Positions 43,916 to 53,484 of a stretch of 64,000 nt of DNA are shown in pieces. This DNA is from Pseudomonas fluorescens. GTDB lineage: Bacteria; Pseudomonadota; Gammaproteobacteria; Pseudomonadales; Pseudomonadaceae. The position numbers and the translations under genes were made by a program. The notes under the pieces are model-generated. The model searched no databases. It was not told the DNA's origin and saw nothing but the letters and a program-made list of their open reading frames with translations. Numbering within the stretch: position 1 is the stretch's first letter; each line of letters starts with the position of its first letter. The DNA is taken from NCBI GenBank assembly GCA_902825215.1, contig LR782234.1, positions 1,426,001-1,490,000 on the forward strand, written 5' to 3'.

Positions 43916-45106
43916 CTATCTGGTTGGCAATGCAGCCTGCTTGCGACTCGCCGCCGCCGTCACCGCATAACCAATCAACGCCGCGAGAATCGAGCCAGTC
44001 AGAATGCCCATCCGGTCCATACCCGCGTAGTCGCTCACGCCTGGTTCGAAGGCCAGTGAGCCGACGAACAGGCTCATGGTGAAGCCGATGCCGCAGAGGA
44101 TCGCCACGCCGAGAATCTGGCCCCAGTTGGCGCCTTGGGGCAGCGCGGCGATACCGACTTTTACCGCAAGCCAGGTCAGGCCGAACACGCCTACGGTTTT
44201 GCCCAATAGCAGGCCGATGGCGATCCCCATCGGTACGTCGTGGGTAAAGCTCTCAACGGTGACGCCGCTCAGCGACAGACCGGCGTTGGCGAAGGCGAAC
44301 AGCGGCAGGATGCCGTAGGCGACCCAGGGATGCAGCGCGTGCTCAAGGGTCAACAGCGGCGATGGTTCGGCATTTTTCGTACGCAAGGGAATGCAGAACG
44401 CCAGCGTCACACCGGCCAGCGTCGCGTGGACGCCGCTCTTGAGCACGCAGACCCACAGGATCAGACCGATGATCATGTACGGCCCGAGCTTGACCACGCC
44501 GAGGCGGTTCATTGCGACCAGCGAGGCGATGCACGCCGCCGCGAGGCCCAGCGACAGGGTCGAGAGTTCGCCGGAATAGAAGATTGCGATGATCACGATG
44601 GCGCCAAGGTCATCGATGATCGCCAGGGTCATCAGGAACAGCTTCAGCGACACCGGTACGCGTTTGCCGAGCAGCGCGAGTACGCCGAGGGCGAAGGCGA
44701 TGTCGGTGGCGGTCGGGATCGCCCAGCCGCTAAGGGCGGCAGGGTTGTCACGGTTGAGAAACCAGTAGATCAACGCGGGTATCAGCATGCCGCCGACCGC
44801 CGCCGCACCGGGCAAAACGATCTGCGAGGGCTTGGACAACTGGCCGTCGAGGACTTCGCGCTTCACTTCCAGGCCAATCAGCAGGAAGAACATCGCCATC
44901 AGGCCATCGTTGATCCACAGCAATAGCGGCTTGGCGATTTTCAACGCACCGACCTGCGCGACCACCGGCGTGTCGAGCAGTCCGGTGTACAGCCACGACA
45001 GCGGCGAATTGTTGATAATCAGCGCGAGAATGGCTGCGGCGATCAATAACAGACCGCTGGCAGCTTCCAACTGAAAGAAACGCGTGAAAGTGCTACGCAG
45101 AGGCAA
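43916..45106 (-). CDS. nhaA: Na+/H+ antiporter NhaA
   Basis: The 396-residue membrane protein aligns along its whole length with Nha[22 protein letters not shown] with the transport Asp residues in TDIAF and [17 protein letters not shown] (paired Asp), [33 protein letters not shown] and [18 protein letters not shown]. It exports Na+ or Li+ for protons under alkaline or salt stress. The start is probably a TTG at 45106 ([18 protein letters not shown]...), since the ATG 13 bp upstream is out of frame. Confidence 0.96.
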   Translation of the reverse strand: MPLRSTFTRFFQLEAASGLLLIAAAILALIINNSPLSWLYTGLLDTPVVAQVGALKIAKPLLLWINDGLMAMFFLLIGLEVKREVLDGQLSKPSQIVLPGAAAVGGMLIPALIYWFLNRDNPAALSGWAIPTATDIAFALGVLALLGKRVPVSLKLFLMTLAIIDDLGAIVIIAIFYSGELSTLSLGLAAACIASLVAMNRLGVVKLGPYMIIGLILWVCVLKSGVHATLAGVTLAFCIPLRTKNAEPSPLLTLEHALHPWVAYGILPLFAFANAGLSLSGVTVESFTHDVPMGIAIGLLLGKTVGVFGLTWLAVKVGIAALPQGANWGQILGVAILCGIGFTMSLFVGSLAFEPGVSDYAGMDRMGILTGSILAALIGYAVTAAASRKQAALPTR

Positions 45107-45144
45107 GGTCGCTCTCCATCGAATCGTTAAAAAAGGTAGGACAC

Positions 45145-45161
45145 CCTAACCCGTAGGGTTA
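45145..45161. promoter_or_regulatory. Palindrome in the nhaA leader
   Basis: CTAACCC-GTA-GGGTTAG, 39 bp before the nhaA start, in an AT-rich gap. It could be an operator or a leader hairpin; there is no nearby regulator gene to assign. Confidence 0.4.
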
Positions 45162-45357
45162 GTTGTTAAAACAAAAGTTATATTCTTTTTTGTTATATGT
45201 CGTTACAAGGCTTTTGGTCCCAGCCACGCTGAGCCTAGCAGTTGCCGGACACATTGAGACTCAGCTGTATCTGTGCGCGCTAGCGGATTTTTCCTAAGCT
45301 GATCAGCGAGCCTCATAAAGAGGCTGATTCCTGCCCGATTCGACGAGAAGCCTGACC

Positions 45358-46452
45358 ATGAGCGACAACCGACAGTGGGCCCGCGAGGCCATCCGCATCA
45401 TCGAGGCGGATTTCCAGCGCAGCGCCGATACCCACCTGATCCCCTTGCCGCTGCCGGGTTTTGCGGGCATCGAGTTGTACTTCAAGGATGAGTCCAGCCA
45501 CCCGACCGGCAGCCTCAAGCATCGCCTGGCCCGCTCGCTGTTTCTGTATGCGTTGTGTAACGGCTGGTTGAAGTCCGGTGCGCCGGTGATCGAGGCGTCC
45601 AGCGGCTCGACGGCGATTTCCGAAGCGTACTTCGCACGGATGTTGGGGTTGCCGTTCATTGCAGTGATGCCGGCGACCACGTCGAAAGAGAAGATCGCGC
45701 AGATCGCGTTTTACGGTGGCCAGAGCCATCTGGTGCAAGACCCGACGCAGATCTACGCCGAATCCGAGCGCCTGGCTCGCGAACACGGCGGGCATTTCAT
45801 CGACCAGTTCACTTACGCCGAACGCGCCACCGACTGGCGGGCGAACAACAACATCGCCGAATCGATCTTTCAGCAGATGCGCTATGAAAAACATCCGGAA
45901 CCGAGCTGGCTGATTTCCAGCCCCGGCACTGGCGGCACCACCGCAACGCTTGGTCGTTACGTGCGCTATCGCCAGCACTGCACCCGCGTGTTGTGCGCCG
46001 ACGCCGAGCGCTCGGTGTTCTTCGATTATTACCAAAGCGGCGATGCCAGTCTGCGCCTGGAGTGCGGTTCGCGCATCGAAGGCATTGGCCGGCCGCGGGT
46101 GGAGGCGTCGTTTCTGCCGAAGGTGATCGATGCGATGGTCAAAGTGCCGGACGCCCTGTCGCTGGCGGCCATGCATTACCTGGCGCAGCGCCTGGGCCGG
46201 CATGTCGGCGGCTCGAGCGGGACCAACCTGATCGGCGCGCTGATGGCGGCGCAGCAGATGAAGGCGGCGGGGGAGTCGGGGTCGATCGTGGCGATACTGT
46301 GCGATGGCGGCGAGCGCTATGCCGACACCTATTACGATCAGGCCTGGCTGCAGGCGCAGGGGTACGAGTTGGAAGGTTTGATTGAAGCGGTGACGGCCAG
46401 CGCCGAGCGCGGAGAGCAACTACCGACCTCAGTCCTGCGCGCGAATATCTAA
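45358..46452 (+). CDS. PLP-dependent cysteine synthase/desulfhydrase-family enzyme
   Basis: The 364-residue protein is a fold type II PLP enzyme: [19 protein letters not shown] with the Schiff-base lysine in [41 protein letters not shown] for the phosphate loop, and [13 protein letters not shown]. The C-terminal [15 protein letters not shown] is typical of a subgroup close to cysteine synthases and L-cysteine desulfhydrases. The substrate cannot be decided from sequence. Transcribed divergently from nhaA. Confidence 0.85.
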   Translation: MSDNRQWAREAIRIIEADFQRSADTHLIPLPLPGFAGIELYFKDESSHPTGSLKHRLARSLFLYALCNGWLKSGAPVIEASSGSTAISEAYFARMLGLPFIAVMPATTSKEKIAQIAFYGGQSHLVQDPTQIYAESERLAREHGGHFIDQFTYAERATDWRANNNIAESIFQQMRYEKHPEPSWLISSPGTGGTTATLGRYVRYRQHCTRVLCADAERSVFFDYYQSGDASLRLECGSRIEGIGRPRVEASFLPKVIDAMVKVPDALSLAAMHYLAQRLGRHVGGSSGTNLIGALMAAQQMKAAGESGSIVAILCDGGERYADTYYDQAWLQAQGYELEGLIEAVTASAERGEQLPTSVLRANI

Positions 46453-46471
46453 AGTCGAATCCAGAAACCAA

Positions 46472-46561
46472 TGTGGGAGCGAGCCTGCTCGCGAAGGCGG
46501 AATCACATCCAACAACTTCGTTGAGTGACAGACCGCTTTCGCGAGCAGGCTCGCTCCCACA
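46472..46561. repeat. REP pair (REPIN)
   Basis: TGTGGGAGCGAGCCTGCTCG and its inverse CGAGCAGGCTCGCTCCCACA, about 45 bp apart, between converging genes. The right half includes the TGACAGACCGCTTTCGCGAG extension shared with the copies at 50.7 and 53.4 kb. Confidence 0.9.
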
Positions 46562-46590
46562 GGGTTTTGCGTTGTTGCGAACTCAGCGGA

Positions 46591-48204
46591 TCAGGCTTCG
46601 AGGCCGAGAATATCCCGCGCCACCGCCTCGGCAATCCGGATCCCGTCCACGCCCGCCGAAAGAATCCCGCCGGCATAACCCGCGCCTTCGCCCGCCGGGA
46701 ACAGGCCTTTGACGTTCATGCTCTGCAGCGACTCGTTGCGGGTAATGCGCAGCGGCGACGATGTGCGCGTTTCGATCCCGGTCAGCACCGCGTCGTGCAA
46801 CGAATAACCACGAATCTGCTTCTCGAACGCCGGCAACGCTTCACGGATCGCTTCAATGGCAAAGTCCGGCAGGGCCAGGGCCAGATCGCCCAACGCCACC
46901 CCCGGTTTGTACGACGGCTCGACTTCGCCCAGTTCGGTCGAAGGTTTGCCATTGATGAAGTCGCCGACCAGTTGCGCCGGAGCCTTGTAGTCGCTGCCGC
47001 CAAGGATGAACGCGTGGGATTCCAGACGCTCCTGCAACTCGATGCCGGCCAGCGGGCCGCCCGGATAATCGACTTCCGGGGTGATGCCGACGACGATGCC
47101 CGAGTTGGCATTGCGCTCGTTACGCGAGTACTGGCTCATGCCATTGGTGACCACGCGGTTCGGCTCCGAGGTCGCCGCGACCACGGTGCCGCCCGGGCAC
47201 ATGCAGAAGCTGTAGACCGAACGGCCGTTCTTGGCGTGGTGCACCAGTTTGTAATCGGCGGCGCCGAGTTTCGGGTGTCCGGCGTACTTGCCCAAACGTG
47301 CTCGGTCGATCAGCGATTGCGGGTGTTCGATACGGAAACCTACCGAAAACGGTTTGGCTTCCATGAACACGCCACGGCTGTGCAGCATGCGGAAGGTGTC
47401 GCGGGCGCTGTGGCCGAGGGCCAGAACCACATGCTTCGAATGCAGGGTTTCGCCGCTGGCCAGTTGCACGCCGACCAGTTGGCCGTCTTCGATCAGCACG
47501 TCGGAAACGCGCTCCTGAAAGCGCACTTCACCGCCCAGTTCGCGGATCTGCTCACGCATGTTTTCAACCATGCCGGTGAGACGGAACGTACCAATGTGCG
47601 GCTTGCTGACGTAGAGGATTTCTTCCGGCGCGCCGGCCTTGACGAACTCGTGCAGGACTTTGCGCCCGAGGAATTTCGGGTCCTTGATCTGGCTGTACAG
47701 CTTGCCGTCGGAGAACGTCCCCGCGCCGCCTTCGCCGAACTGCACGTTGGACTCGGGGTTGAGCACGCTTTTGCGCCACAGGCCCCAGGTGTCTTTGGTG
47801 CGCTGACGCACTTCAGTGCCGCGTTCGAGAATGATCGGCTTGAAGCCCATCTGTGCCAGCAAAAGACCTGCGAAGATCCCGCACGGGCCGAAACCGACGA
47901 CGATCGGGCGCTGGCCCAGGTCGCCAGGCGCCTGGCCGACAAACTTGTAGCTGACATCCGGCGCCACGTTGACGTTGCGGTCATCAGAGAGCTTGCCCAG
48001 CACCCTGGCCTCGTCGCGCAGGCTGAGGTCGATGGTGTAGATGAAACACAGCTCGGAAGATTTCTTGCGCGCGTCGTAGCTGCGCTTGAACAAGGTGAAA
48101 TCGAGCAGCTCATCGCTGGCGATGCCCAGGCGTTGCACGATGGCCGCGCGCAGGTCTTCTTCGGGATGGTCGATGGGCAGCTTGAGTTCGGTGATTCGTA
48201 ACAT
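46591..48204 (-). CDS. FAD-dependent oxidoreductase, COG2509-like
   Basis: The 537-residue protein has an N-terminal ferredoxin-like domain (about 1-85, MLRITELKLPIDHPEEDLRA), then a dinucleotide-binding fold VVGFGPCGIFAGLLLAQMGFKPIILERG (GxGxxG) and a C-terminal FAD site GLFPAGEGAGYAGGILSAGVDG. The FSDGKLYSQIKDP and SFCMCPGGTVVAATSEPNRVVTNGMS lines identify the COG2509 family of uncharacterised FAD proteins. Expected to be cytoplasmic. The ATG at 48204 gives the conserved N-terminus. Monocistronic; ends at a REP pair. Confidence 0.88.
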   Translation of the reverse strand: MLRITELKLPIDHPEEDLRAAIVQRLGIASDELLDFTLFKRSYDARKKSSELCFIYTIDLSLRDEARVLGKLSDDRNVNVAPDVSYKFVGQAPGDLGQRPIVVGFGPCGIFAGLLLAQMGFKPIILERGTEVRQRTKDTWGLWRKSVLNPESNVQFGEGGAGTFSDGKLYSQIKDPKFLGRKVLHEFVKAGAPEEILYVSKPHIGTFRLTGMVENMREQIRELGGEVRFQERVSDVLIEDGQLVGVQLASGETLHSKHVVLALGHSARDTFRMLHSRGVFMEAKPFSVGFRIEHPQSLIDRARLGKYAGHPKLGAADYKLVHHAKNGRSVYSFCMCPGGTVVAATSEPNRVVTNGMSQYSRNERNANSGIVVGITPEVDYPGGPLAGIELQERLESHAFILGGSDYKAPAQLVGDFINGKPSTELGEVEPSYKPGVALGDLALALPDFAIEAIREALPAFEKQIRGYSLHDAVLTGIETRTSSPLRITRNESLQSMNVKGLFPAGEGAGYAGGILSAGVDGIRIAEAVARDILGLEA

Positions 48205-48301
48205 GGCGGGGATCCGGGTTCGCGGGGCGCACAACTGCGCCAGGGCGTTTGAAGGCGGCGATTATAAGCCGCAACGGCCGGATCGGGTGAGGCTAAAACG
48301 C

Positions 48302-48955
48302 TCAGTCGTTGCGCGATCCGCCGAAATACCCGCAACCACGCTGCACCTGGCCGTCGATGCGCAACTCGGCGCTCATGTGCTGCACGCTGCCGGTGCTGCT
48401 GTCGACGCAGCGTTGCGGGGCGACCCACAATTCGATGCGCTGGTTGTTGGCTTCGCTGCTGAGGTTGAAACGACCGTCTCCCAGTTGTTCCTCGACATAT
48501 GGCACGGCCAGCGGTGGCTGACCCTCACGCTCGATGACCATGCCCTTGCCGCTGACCTTGACGTTCCATTCCGGGCCGTGGCCGGCAGCACGCAGAATCA
48601 ACAATTTGAAATTCGGATCATCACAAGCGCTGCCGGAGCGTTCGACCCGATACAGCTGGGTCAGATCGAGGCGATCGCCAACGACCTTGCCGCGCACATC
48701 GGCGAACAGCTTGCCTTGCTCGTCGGCCAGCGTCGCGGCTTCCTGCAATACGCTGGTGCCGCCGATGTCATTGACCACCAGTTGACGCTGCTCCTGACAC
48801 GGCTGAAACACCAGCTTGCCGTCAGCCGCGGTCAGTTGCCCCTGCATTCGTGTCTGTCCGACGTGCGAAGCACTTTCGCGCTGGCCATCGAACAACTGGC
48901 AGGCGGCAAACAACGGCAGCAGGGCAACAACGATCAACGAACGGGCGACACGCAT
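48302..48955 (-). CDS. Hypothetical lipoprotein (COG3650-like)
   Basis: The 217-residue product has a lipobox LFAAC (Cys19). An N-terminal domain (about 30-130) carries DGKLVFQPCQEQRQLVV and a C-terminal domain (about 135-217) SGKGMVIEREGQPPLAVPYV and ELRIDGQVQRGCGYFGG. This is the pattern of COG3650-type putative lipoproteins with paired cysteines. Function unknown. It starts 59 bp after the SDR gene in the same direction. Confidence 0.8.
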   Translation of the reverse strand: MRVARSLIVVALLPLFAACQLFDGQRESASHVGQTRMQGQLTAADGKLVFQPCQEQRQLVVNDIGGTSVLQEAATLADEQGKLFADVRGKVVGDRLDLTQLYRVERSGSACDDPNFKLLILRAAGHGPEWNVKVSGKGMVIEREGQPPLAVPYVEEQLGDGRFNLSSEANNQRIELWVAPQRCVDSSTGSVQHMSAELRIDGQVQRGCGYFGGSRND

Positions 48956-49014
48956 CTTTGGCTCTCCAGACAAGTGTCGCCACGTTACGCAGCCTGACCG
49001 TTCATCACAAGGGG

Positions 49015-49614
49015 TCAACCGACGTGAAATGTCTGCCCGGTTTGCAGGCCTTCGACACTTTTGGCGTAGGCCAATGCCACTTCCGCCGCAGGAACAGACT
49101 TGAAGCCGCGGAAGTAAGGCGCGTATTTACCCAAGGCTTCCGTCAGGACGGTCGGGCTTACAGAGTTGATTCTTAAACCGCGCGGCAATTCGATCGCGGC
49201 GGCACGGACGAAGCTGTCCAGCGCGCCATTCACCAGGGCTGCCGAGGCGCCGCTGCGAATCGGATCGTGGCTGAGCACGCCGGTGGTGAAGGTGAACGAG
49301 GCGCCGTCATTGGCGAACTCGCGGCCGATCAGCAGCAGATTGACCTGGCCCATCAATTTGTCTTTCAGGCCGAGGGCAAAGCTGTCGTCGCTCATTTCGT
49401 TCAGCGGTGCGAAGGTCACGTTGCCCGCCGCGCAGATCAGCGCATCGAACTTGCCAGTCTGTTCGAACAGCTTGCGAATCGACGCGCTGTCGCTGATATC
49501 GACTCGCAAGTCGCCGCTGTTACGGCCGATACGAATGACTTCGTGACGTTGCGACAGTTCTTTGTCCACCGCCGAACCGATGGTGCCACCAGCACCTATC
49601 AACAGAATCTTCAT
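49015..49614 (-). CDS. Short-chain dehydrogenase/reductase
   Basis: The 199-residue protein is a short SDR with GAGGTIGSAVDKEL (GxxGxxG), the strand LRVDISD, CAAGNVTFAP (NAG-like) and VNGALDSFVRAAAIELPRGLRIN. The usual YxxxK is not evident where expected; the catalytic Tyr position reads LVNGALDSF, as in the subgroup near YP/NmrA-like proteins, so activity is uncertain. It is divergent from a LysR gene 104 bp away, its probable regulator. Confidence 0.88.
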   Translation of the reverse strand: MKILLIGAGGTIGSAVDKELSQRHEVIRIGRNSGDLRVDISDSASIRKLFEQTGKFDALICAAGNVTFAPLNEMSDDSFALGLKDKLMGQVNLLLIGREFANDGASFTFTTGVLSHDPIRSGASAALVNGALDSFVRAAAIELPRGLRINSVSPTVLTEALGKYAPYFRGFKSVPAAEVALAYAKSVEGLQTGQTFHVG

Positions 49615-49718
49615 CGAGCTGTACCTCAAGTGATTGAACAAGGTTTCAGTCTAGGGTGGTTTTTCTCGTGGATAAGCGCACTAATAGGCAACCTTTGGTT
49701 TTCAAATGGAAACAATCC

Positions 49719-50633
49719 ATGAGCGAAATGGATGATCTGGCAGCGTTCGCCGTGTTGATCGAAGCCGGCAGCTTTACCTTGGCCGCGCAGCAATTAGGTT
49801 GCAGCAAGGGCCAGTTGTCCAAGCGCATCAGCCAGCTCGAAGCGCAGTTTTCGGTGGTCCTGCTGCAACGCACCACCCGGCGTTTGAGCCTGACGGCGGC
49901 GGGCGCGGCGTTGTTGCCGCAAGCGCAGGCACTGGTGGTTCAGGTGGAACGGGCGCGTCAGGCACTGGCACGGCTCAAGGACGACATGGCCGGTCCGGTG
50001 CGGATGACAGTGCCGGTGTCGCTCGGGGAAACCTTTTTCGATGGCTTGCTGCTGGAGTTCTCGCAGCAGTACCCCGAGGTGCAGATCGAGCTGGAGTTGA
50101 GTAACAGCTACCGCGATCTGTCGCGCGACGGTTTCGATCTGGCGATCCGCTCCGAGGTGGCCAATGACCAACGCCTGGTGGCCCGGCCGCTGCTGGCATG
50201 GCAGGAGATGACCTGTGCCAGCCCGGCCTATCTCGAACGTTACGGCGAGCCGACGACACCCCAGCAACTGGTCGAACACCGCTGCCTGCTCAACAGCCAT
50301 TACAGCGGCCGCGAAGAATGGCTGTATCACCAGCAACATGAATTATTGCGGGTGCGGGTCTCTGGCCCGTTCGCCAGCAACCATTACAGCCTGCTGAAAA
50401 AAGCCGCGCTCACCGGTGCCGGCATCGCCCGACTGCCTTCCTATCTGCTGCAGACGGAGCTGGCCGATGGGCGCTTACGCTGGCTCCTGCGCGATTTCCA
50501 GACCCGGCGCATGCCGATGTTGCTGGTGCATCCATATCAGGGTGGTTTGCCGAAGCGCACGCAGGTGCTGGCGGATTATCTGATGGGCTGGTTCAAGCGC
50601 AGTGGCGAGGCGCTGGATCGACTCCAGCGCTGA
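49719..50633 (+). CDS. LysR-family transcriptional regulator
   Basis: The 304-residue protein has an N-terminal winged helix (about 5-63, AFAVLIEAGSFTLAAQQLGCSKGQLSKRISQLE) and a LysR effector domain (about 90-295, MTVPVSLGETFFDGLLLEF, RDLSRDGFDLAIRSE). The start MSEMDDLAAF is used; the frame extends upstream without homology. It is divergent from the SDR gene, the classical arrangement for a LysR protein and its target. Confidence 0.93.
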   Translation: MSEMDDLAAFAVLIEAGSFTLAAQQLGCSKGQLSKRISQLEAQFSVVLLQRTTRRLSLTAAGAALLPQAQALVVQVERARQALARLKDDMAGPVRMTVPVSLGETFFDGLLLEFSQQYPEVQIELELSNSYRDLSRDGFDLAIRSEVANDQRLVARPLLAWQEMTCASPAYLERYGEPTTPQQLVEHRCLLNSHYSGREEWLYHQQHELLRVRVSGPFASNHYSLLKKAALTGAGIARLPSYLLQTELADGRLRWLLRDFQTRRMPMLLVHPYQGGLPKRTQVLADYLMGWFKRSGEALDRLQR

Positions 50634-50642
50634 TGTGATTTC

Positions 50643-50734
50643 CCTGTGGGAGCGAGCCTGCTCGCGAATGCGTCAGTTCAGTCGATACCGATGTTTAATG
50701 ACACACCGCTTTCGCGAGCAGGCTCGCTCCCACA
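50643..50734. repeat. REP pair (REPIN)
   Basis: CCTGTGGGAGCGAGCCTGCT and its inverse AGCAGGCTCGCTCCCACAGA, about 45 bp apart. The right half AATGACACACCGCTTTCGCG is shared with the copy at 53.4 kb, so two near-identical REPINs flank the bufferin operon. Confidence 0.9.
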
Positions 50735-50743
50735 GAGGTGATC

Positions 50744-51220
50744 CTATTTTGCGAAACGGCGGGCAATCAGGTGATCGATCGACAATTTCCCCGGCCCGGT
50801 CGTCATCAAATACAGCAGCACCGCCGCCCAGGTGCCGTGGGTCGGGTACGCGTCGGGATAGACGAAAATCTGGATGGTCAGGGTCATGCCCAGCAGCGCC
50901 AGCGCTGAAAAACGCGTCGCCAGACCGATCAGGATCAGCACCGGGAAAAAATGCTCAGCGAACGCAGCCAGATACGCGGCGATTTCAGGCGACAGCAGCG
51001 GCAGATTGTATTCACTCTGGAACAACGGAATCGTCGAGTCCGCCAGACGCGGCCAACCCAGTTGAAATGTGCCGTCAATCAGGTCGATCGCCAAGCCTTC
51101 GACCTTGGTCTGCCCGGATTTCCAGAACACCGCAGCGATCGAGAAACGTGCGATGAAGGCAATGAGGCTGTGCGGGATTTTTTCCAGCAGGGTGATGGCG
51201 CGCAGGATAAGACTGTTCAT
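50744..51220 (-). CDS. bufD: DoxX-family membrane protein of the bufferin operon (BufD-like)
   Basis: The 158-residue protein has four hydrophobic segments and the DoxX pattern LIAFIARFSIAAVFWKSGQTK and FAEHFFPVLILIGLATRFSAL. DoxX proteins are the fourth component of many DUF2282/DUF692 loci, where they may help in the membrane-linked part of metal defence. It overlaps the DUF2063 gene by four bases (ATGA). Confidence 0.85.
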   Translation of the reverse strand: MNSLILRAITLLEKIPHSLIAFIARFSIAAVFWKSGQTKVEGLAIDLIDGTFQLGWPRLADSTIPLFQSEYNLPLLSPEIAAYLAAFAEHFFPVLILIGLATRFSALALLGMTLTIQIFVYPDAYPTHGTWAAVLLYLMTTGPGKLSIDHLIARRFAK

Positions 51221-51975
51221 GGCAACTCCTTGTAGTTCAGTTGAATGATCGCGTTGTGCGCAATCAGCAAGGCGAGGGTTTGGGCAAGATCGAAGGGCGG
51301 GCTGTTTTCGGCCGCCGCGAGTAACGGCTGGTCATTTCTCAGCTGACGGATAAACACGCTGGCGCCCTCGTCCAAGGCAAACACTTCAACGTCGAGACCG
51401 TTGCGCAGCACCAGTGCGTGTTGCCCTTGATTCAGGCCAATGTCCGCCAGGCTTTGCGCCTGCTGATGCGCGGCCCAGATAGCCACCACGGCAAACGCGG
51501 AATCGAGCAGGTGCAGGGACGGATGCAGCCCGAAGGTCAATCCGCTCAAGGTTTGTGGGCTGGCGAGGGCGGTGCTGATGTGCTCCGGCTGGATGGGTTG
51601 TGCGTCGGCCGCGTGATAGGCGACGACGCGCAAATGCTCGAGGCGGGCGACGTCGGCGACATAAGGCACGCCGGCAATCGGTTCGAACTGCGCGATGAAG
51701 TCGGCGAACGTGTCGCCGTAGCGGTTCATCAGCGGACTTTGTGGCGGTTGGCTGCGGATGAAAACCGCGGCCATGGCGCGGAAGAATTCCTCGCCCACCA
51801 ACTGCTGCACCACCGGATAACTGTCGGCCAGGGCATTGATCAGCGATGCCTGCACGTTGTTGCGATACACCGCGAAACGGCTCGCCGGGTCGGCACCGTT
51901 GGCGCTGCGCAGACCGTCGGGGCAGGGCAGGCGTGGATCAATCAGCGCGGCGGCGAAAGCGCTTTGTGTGCTCAT
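51217..51975 (-). CDS. bufC: DUF2063 (HvfC/BufC-type) partner protein
   Basis: The 252-residue protein starts [21 protein letters not shown] and has [29 protein letters not shown], the DUF2063 signature, then a C-terminal domain (about 100-250). It is the recognition partner that brings the RiPP precursor to the DUF692 enzyme. Overlaps both neighbours by four bases. Confidence 0.9.
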   Translation of the reverse strand: MSTQSAFAAALIDPRLPCPDGLRSANGADPASRFAVYRNNVQASLINALADSYPVVQQLVGEEFFRAMAAVFIRSQPPQSPLMNRYGDTFADFIAQFEPIAGVPYVADVARLEHLRVVAYHAADAQPIQPEHISTALASPQTLSGLTFGLHPSLHLLDSAFAVVAIWAAHQQAQSLADIGLNQGQHALVLRNGLDVEVFALDEGASVFIRQLRNDQPLLAAAENSPPFDLAQTLALLIAHNAIIQLNYKELP

Positions 51976-52859
51976 GTGCGGCCTCCGCTTGCCAGCAAGA
52001 GGCGCTCGGCCTGTCGCGCCTCGGCCAGCAATACCTCGAACGCCGGCACATGATTGTCGCGCTCGATCAGCGTCGCCACTGGGCCGATGCGCTCCAGTAC
52101 CTGGCGATACAATTGCCAGACCGCTTGATCGATCGGCGCGCCGTGATCGTCAATCAGCAAACGATCACCGAGGCTGTCGCAATCTTCAGCGAACCCGGCC
52201 AGATGAATCTCGCCGACCGCATGCAGCGGCAGTGCGTCGAGGTAGGCCAGCGGGTCGCGCTGATGATTGATGCACGAGACGTAGACGTTGTTCACGTCGA
52301 GCAGCAGACCACAGCCGCTGCGGCGAATGACCTCAGCGATGAAATCCGCCTCATCAATGGTCGAGCGTTCGAACCCCAGATAAGTCGCCGGGTTTTCCAG
52401 CAGCATCGGCCGCTTGAGGCTGTTCTGGACTTGATCGATGTGTGCGCAGACGCGGTCAAGCGTGGGCGTGTCGTAGGCCAGCGGGAGCAGGTCATTGAGA
52501 AACACCGGGCCGTGGCTCGACCAGGCCAGGTGTTCGGAAAAGGATTGCGGTTGATAGCGTTCAATCAGCTCGGCCAGGCGCTTGAGGTGTTGTTGATCCA
52601 GCGGCGATTCAGCACCGATGGACAAGCCGACACCGTGCAGCGACAGCGGATACTGCTCACGGATCAAACCGAGAAAATGATGAAAAGGACCGCCGGCCAC
52701 CATGTAGTTTTCGGCGTGGACTTCGAAGAAGCCGAGGTCCGGTGATGAACCGAGCACTTGTTGAAAGTGCCCGGTCTTGAGGCCCAGCCCGGCACGGGGC
52801 GGGAGCCCGGTGAGGGCTGCCTGAGTGCGCGCAAGGATATGGTCGTGGTCGCTGAACAT
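51972..52859 (-). CDS. bufB: DUF692 multinuclear non-heme iron oxidative enzyme (BufB-type)
   Basis: The 295-residue TIM-barrel protein has the MNIO metal and core motifs: [84 protein letters not shown] and [12 protein letters not shown] enzymes (MbnB, TglH relatives) use several iron ions to oxidise cysteine side chains in a precursor peptide; in bufferins this makes copper-binding heterocycles. The ATG at 52859 is chosen over a GTG nine bases earlier because GAG lies upstream. It lies 25 bp after the precursor gene. Confidence 0.93.
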   Translation of the reverse strand: MFSDHDHILARTQAALTGLPPRAGLGLKTGHFQQVLGSSPDLGFFEVHAENYMVAGGPFHHFLGLIREQYPLSLHGVGLSIGAESPLDQQHLKRLAELIERYQPQSFSEHLAWSSHGPVFLNDLLPLAYDTPTLDRVCAHIDQVQNSLKRPMLLENPATYLGFERSTIDEADFIAEVIRRSGCGLLLDVNNVYVSCINHQRDPLAYLDALPLHAVGEIHLAGFAEDCDSLGDRLLIDDHGAPIDQAVWQLYRQVLERIGPVATLIERDNHVPAFEVLLAEARQAERLLLASGGRT

Positions 52860-52884
52860 GATCGTCACTCAGGCAGGCCGCGGA

Positions 52885-53190
52885 TCAGGACTTGGCTTTG
52901 AACGCTTCAAGCTGACCGAAACCGGTCGGCGAGGTTTTGCTTTCGGTGGTGGCGCAGGTGCCCTTCGGAACGTGTTTCCAGGCGTTGGCCTGGTAGTCCA
53001 TTTTCGCTGTGCCGGCGCAGGTGGTGCCTGCACCTGCGGCGCAGTCGTTCTTGCCTTTCATGGCCACGCCGAAGCATTTTTCCATGCTGGCATCGGCGGC
53101 TTGAGCGGTGGAGACGGTGGCGATGCTCAGCGCGGAACCAAGGGCCAGAACCAGAGCGGTGGCGGACAGGGTGCGAGTGGTAGCAGTCAT
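52885..53190 (-). CDS. bufA1: DUF2282 bufferin precursor (BufA1-type RiPP)
   Basis: The 101-residue protein has a signal peptide (cleavage near AQA-ADAS, residue 31) and four cysteines, Cys39 (MEKCFGV), Cys50 (GKNDCAAG), Cys58 (AGTTCAG) and Cys79 (PKGTC), the DUF2282 pattern with [17 protein letters not shown]. Export to the periplasm after modification by the DUF692 enzyme fits metal sequestration. It is first in the operon, upstream of bufB, bufC and bufD. Confidence 0.93.
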   Translation of the reverse strand: MTATTRTLSATALVLALGSALSIATVSTAQAADASMEKCFGVAMKGKNDCAAGAGTTCAGTAKMDYQANAWKHVPKGTCATTESKTSPTGFGQLEAFKAKS

Positions 53191-53321
53191 GGTGTTTCTC
53201 CAGGTTTTATCAGGGTGTCTGCAAGTGCTTTTGCGCTTGCTTGTCCCTCTAGAGAAAGGTCGGGGGGATGCGTTACAGGTGGGGCGAGAAATTTATGAAA
53301 ATATCTTGGATTCACAGGTAT

Positions 53322-53416
53322 CCCTGTGGGAGCGAGCCTGCTCGCGAAGGCGTCGTGTCAGGCCCCCATAAGTTGAATGACACACCGCTTTCGCGAGCAG
53401 GCTCGCTCCCACAGGG
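53322..53416. repeat. REP pair (REPIN)
   Basis: CCCTGTGGGAGCGAGCCTGC and its inverse GCAGGCTCGCTCCCACAGGG, about 50 bp apart. It fills the gap between the bufferin promoter side and the end of the branched-chain amino acid operon. Confidence 0.9.
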
Positions 53417-53440
53417 GTTACCTTGGCGGTCCGCAGGCAC

Positions 53441-53467
53441 AAAAAAAACGGCCCGAAGGCCGTTTAT
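53441..53467 (-). terminator. Intrinsic terminator of the bra/liv operon
   Basis: On the minus strand AACGGCC-TTC-GGGCCGTT is followed by eight T, 17 bp after the livF stop. Confidence 0.9.
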
Positions 53468-53484
53468 TGGTTCAGCGATAACAC

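Noticed and set aside
45107..45357. Known Na+/Li+ riboswitch upstream of nhaA
   Set aside because: I could not match a recalled consensus; only a simple palindrome is visible.
49015..49614. Assignment of the SDR to a specific reductase
   Set aside because: The catalytic YxxxK motif is not clear, so no substrate or gene symbol was given.
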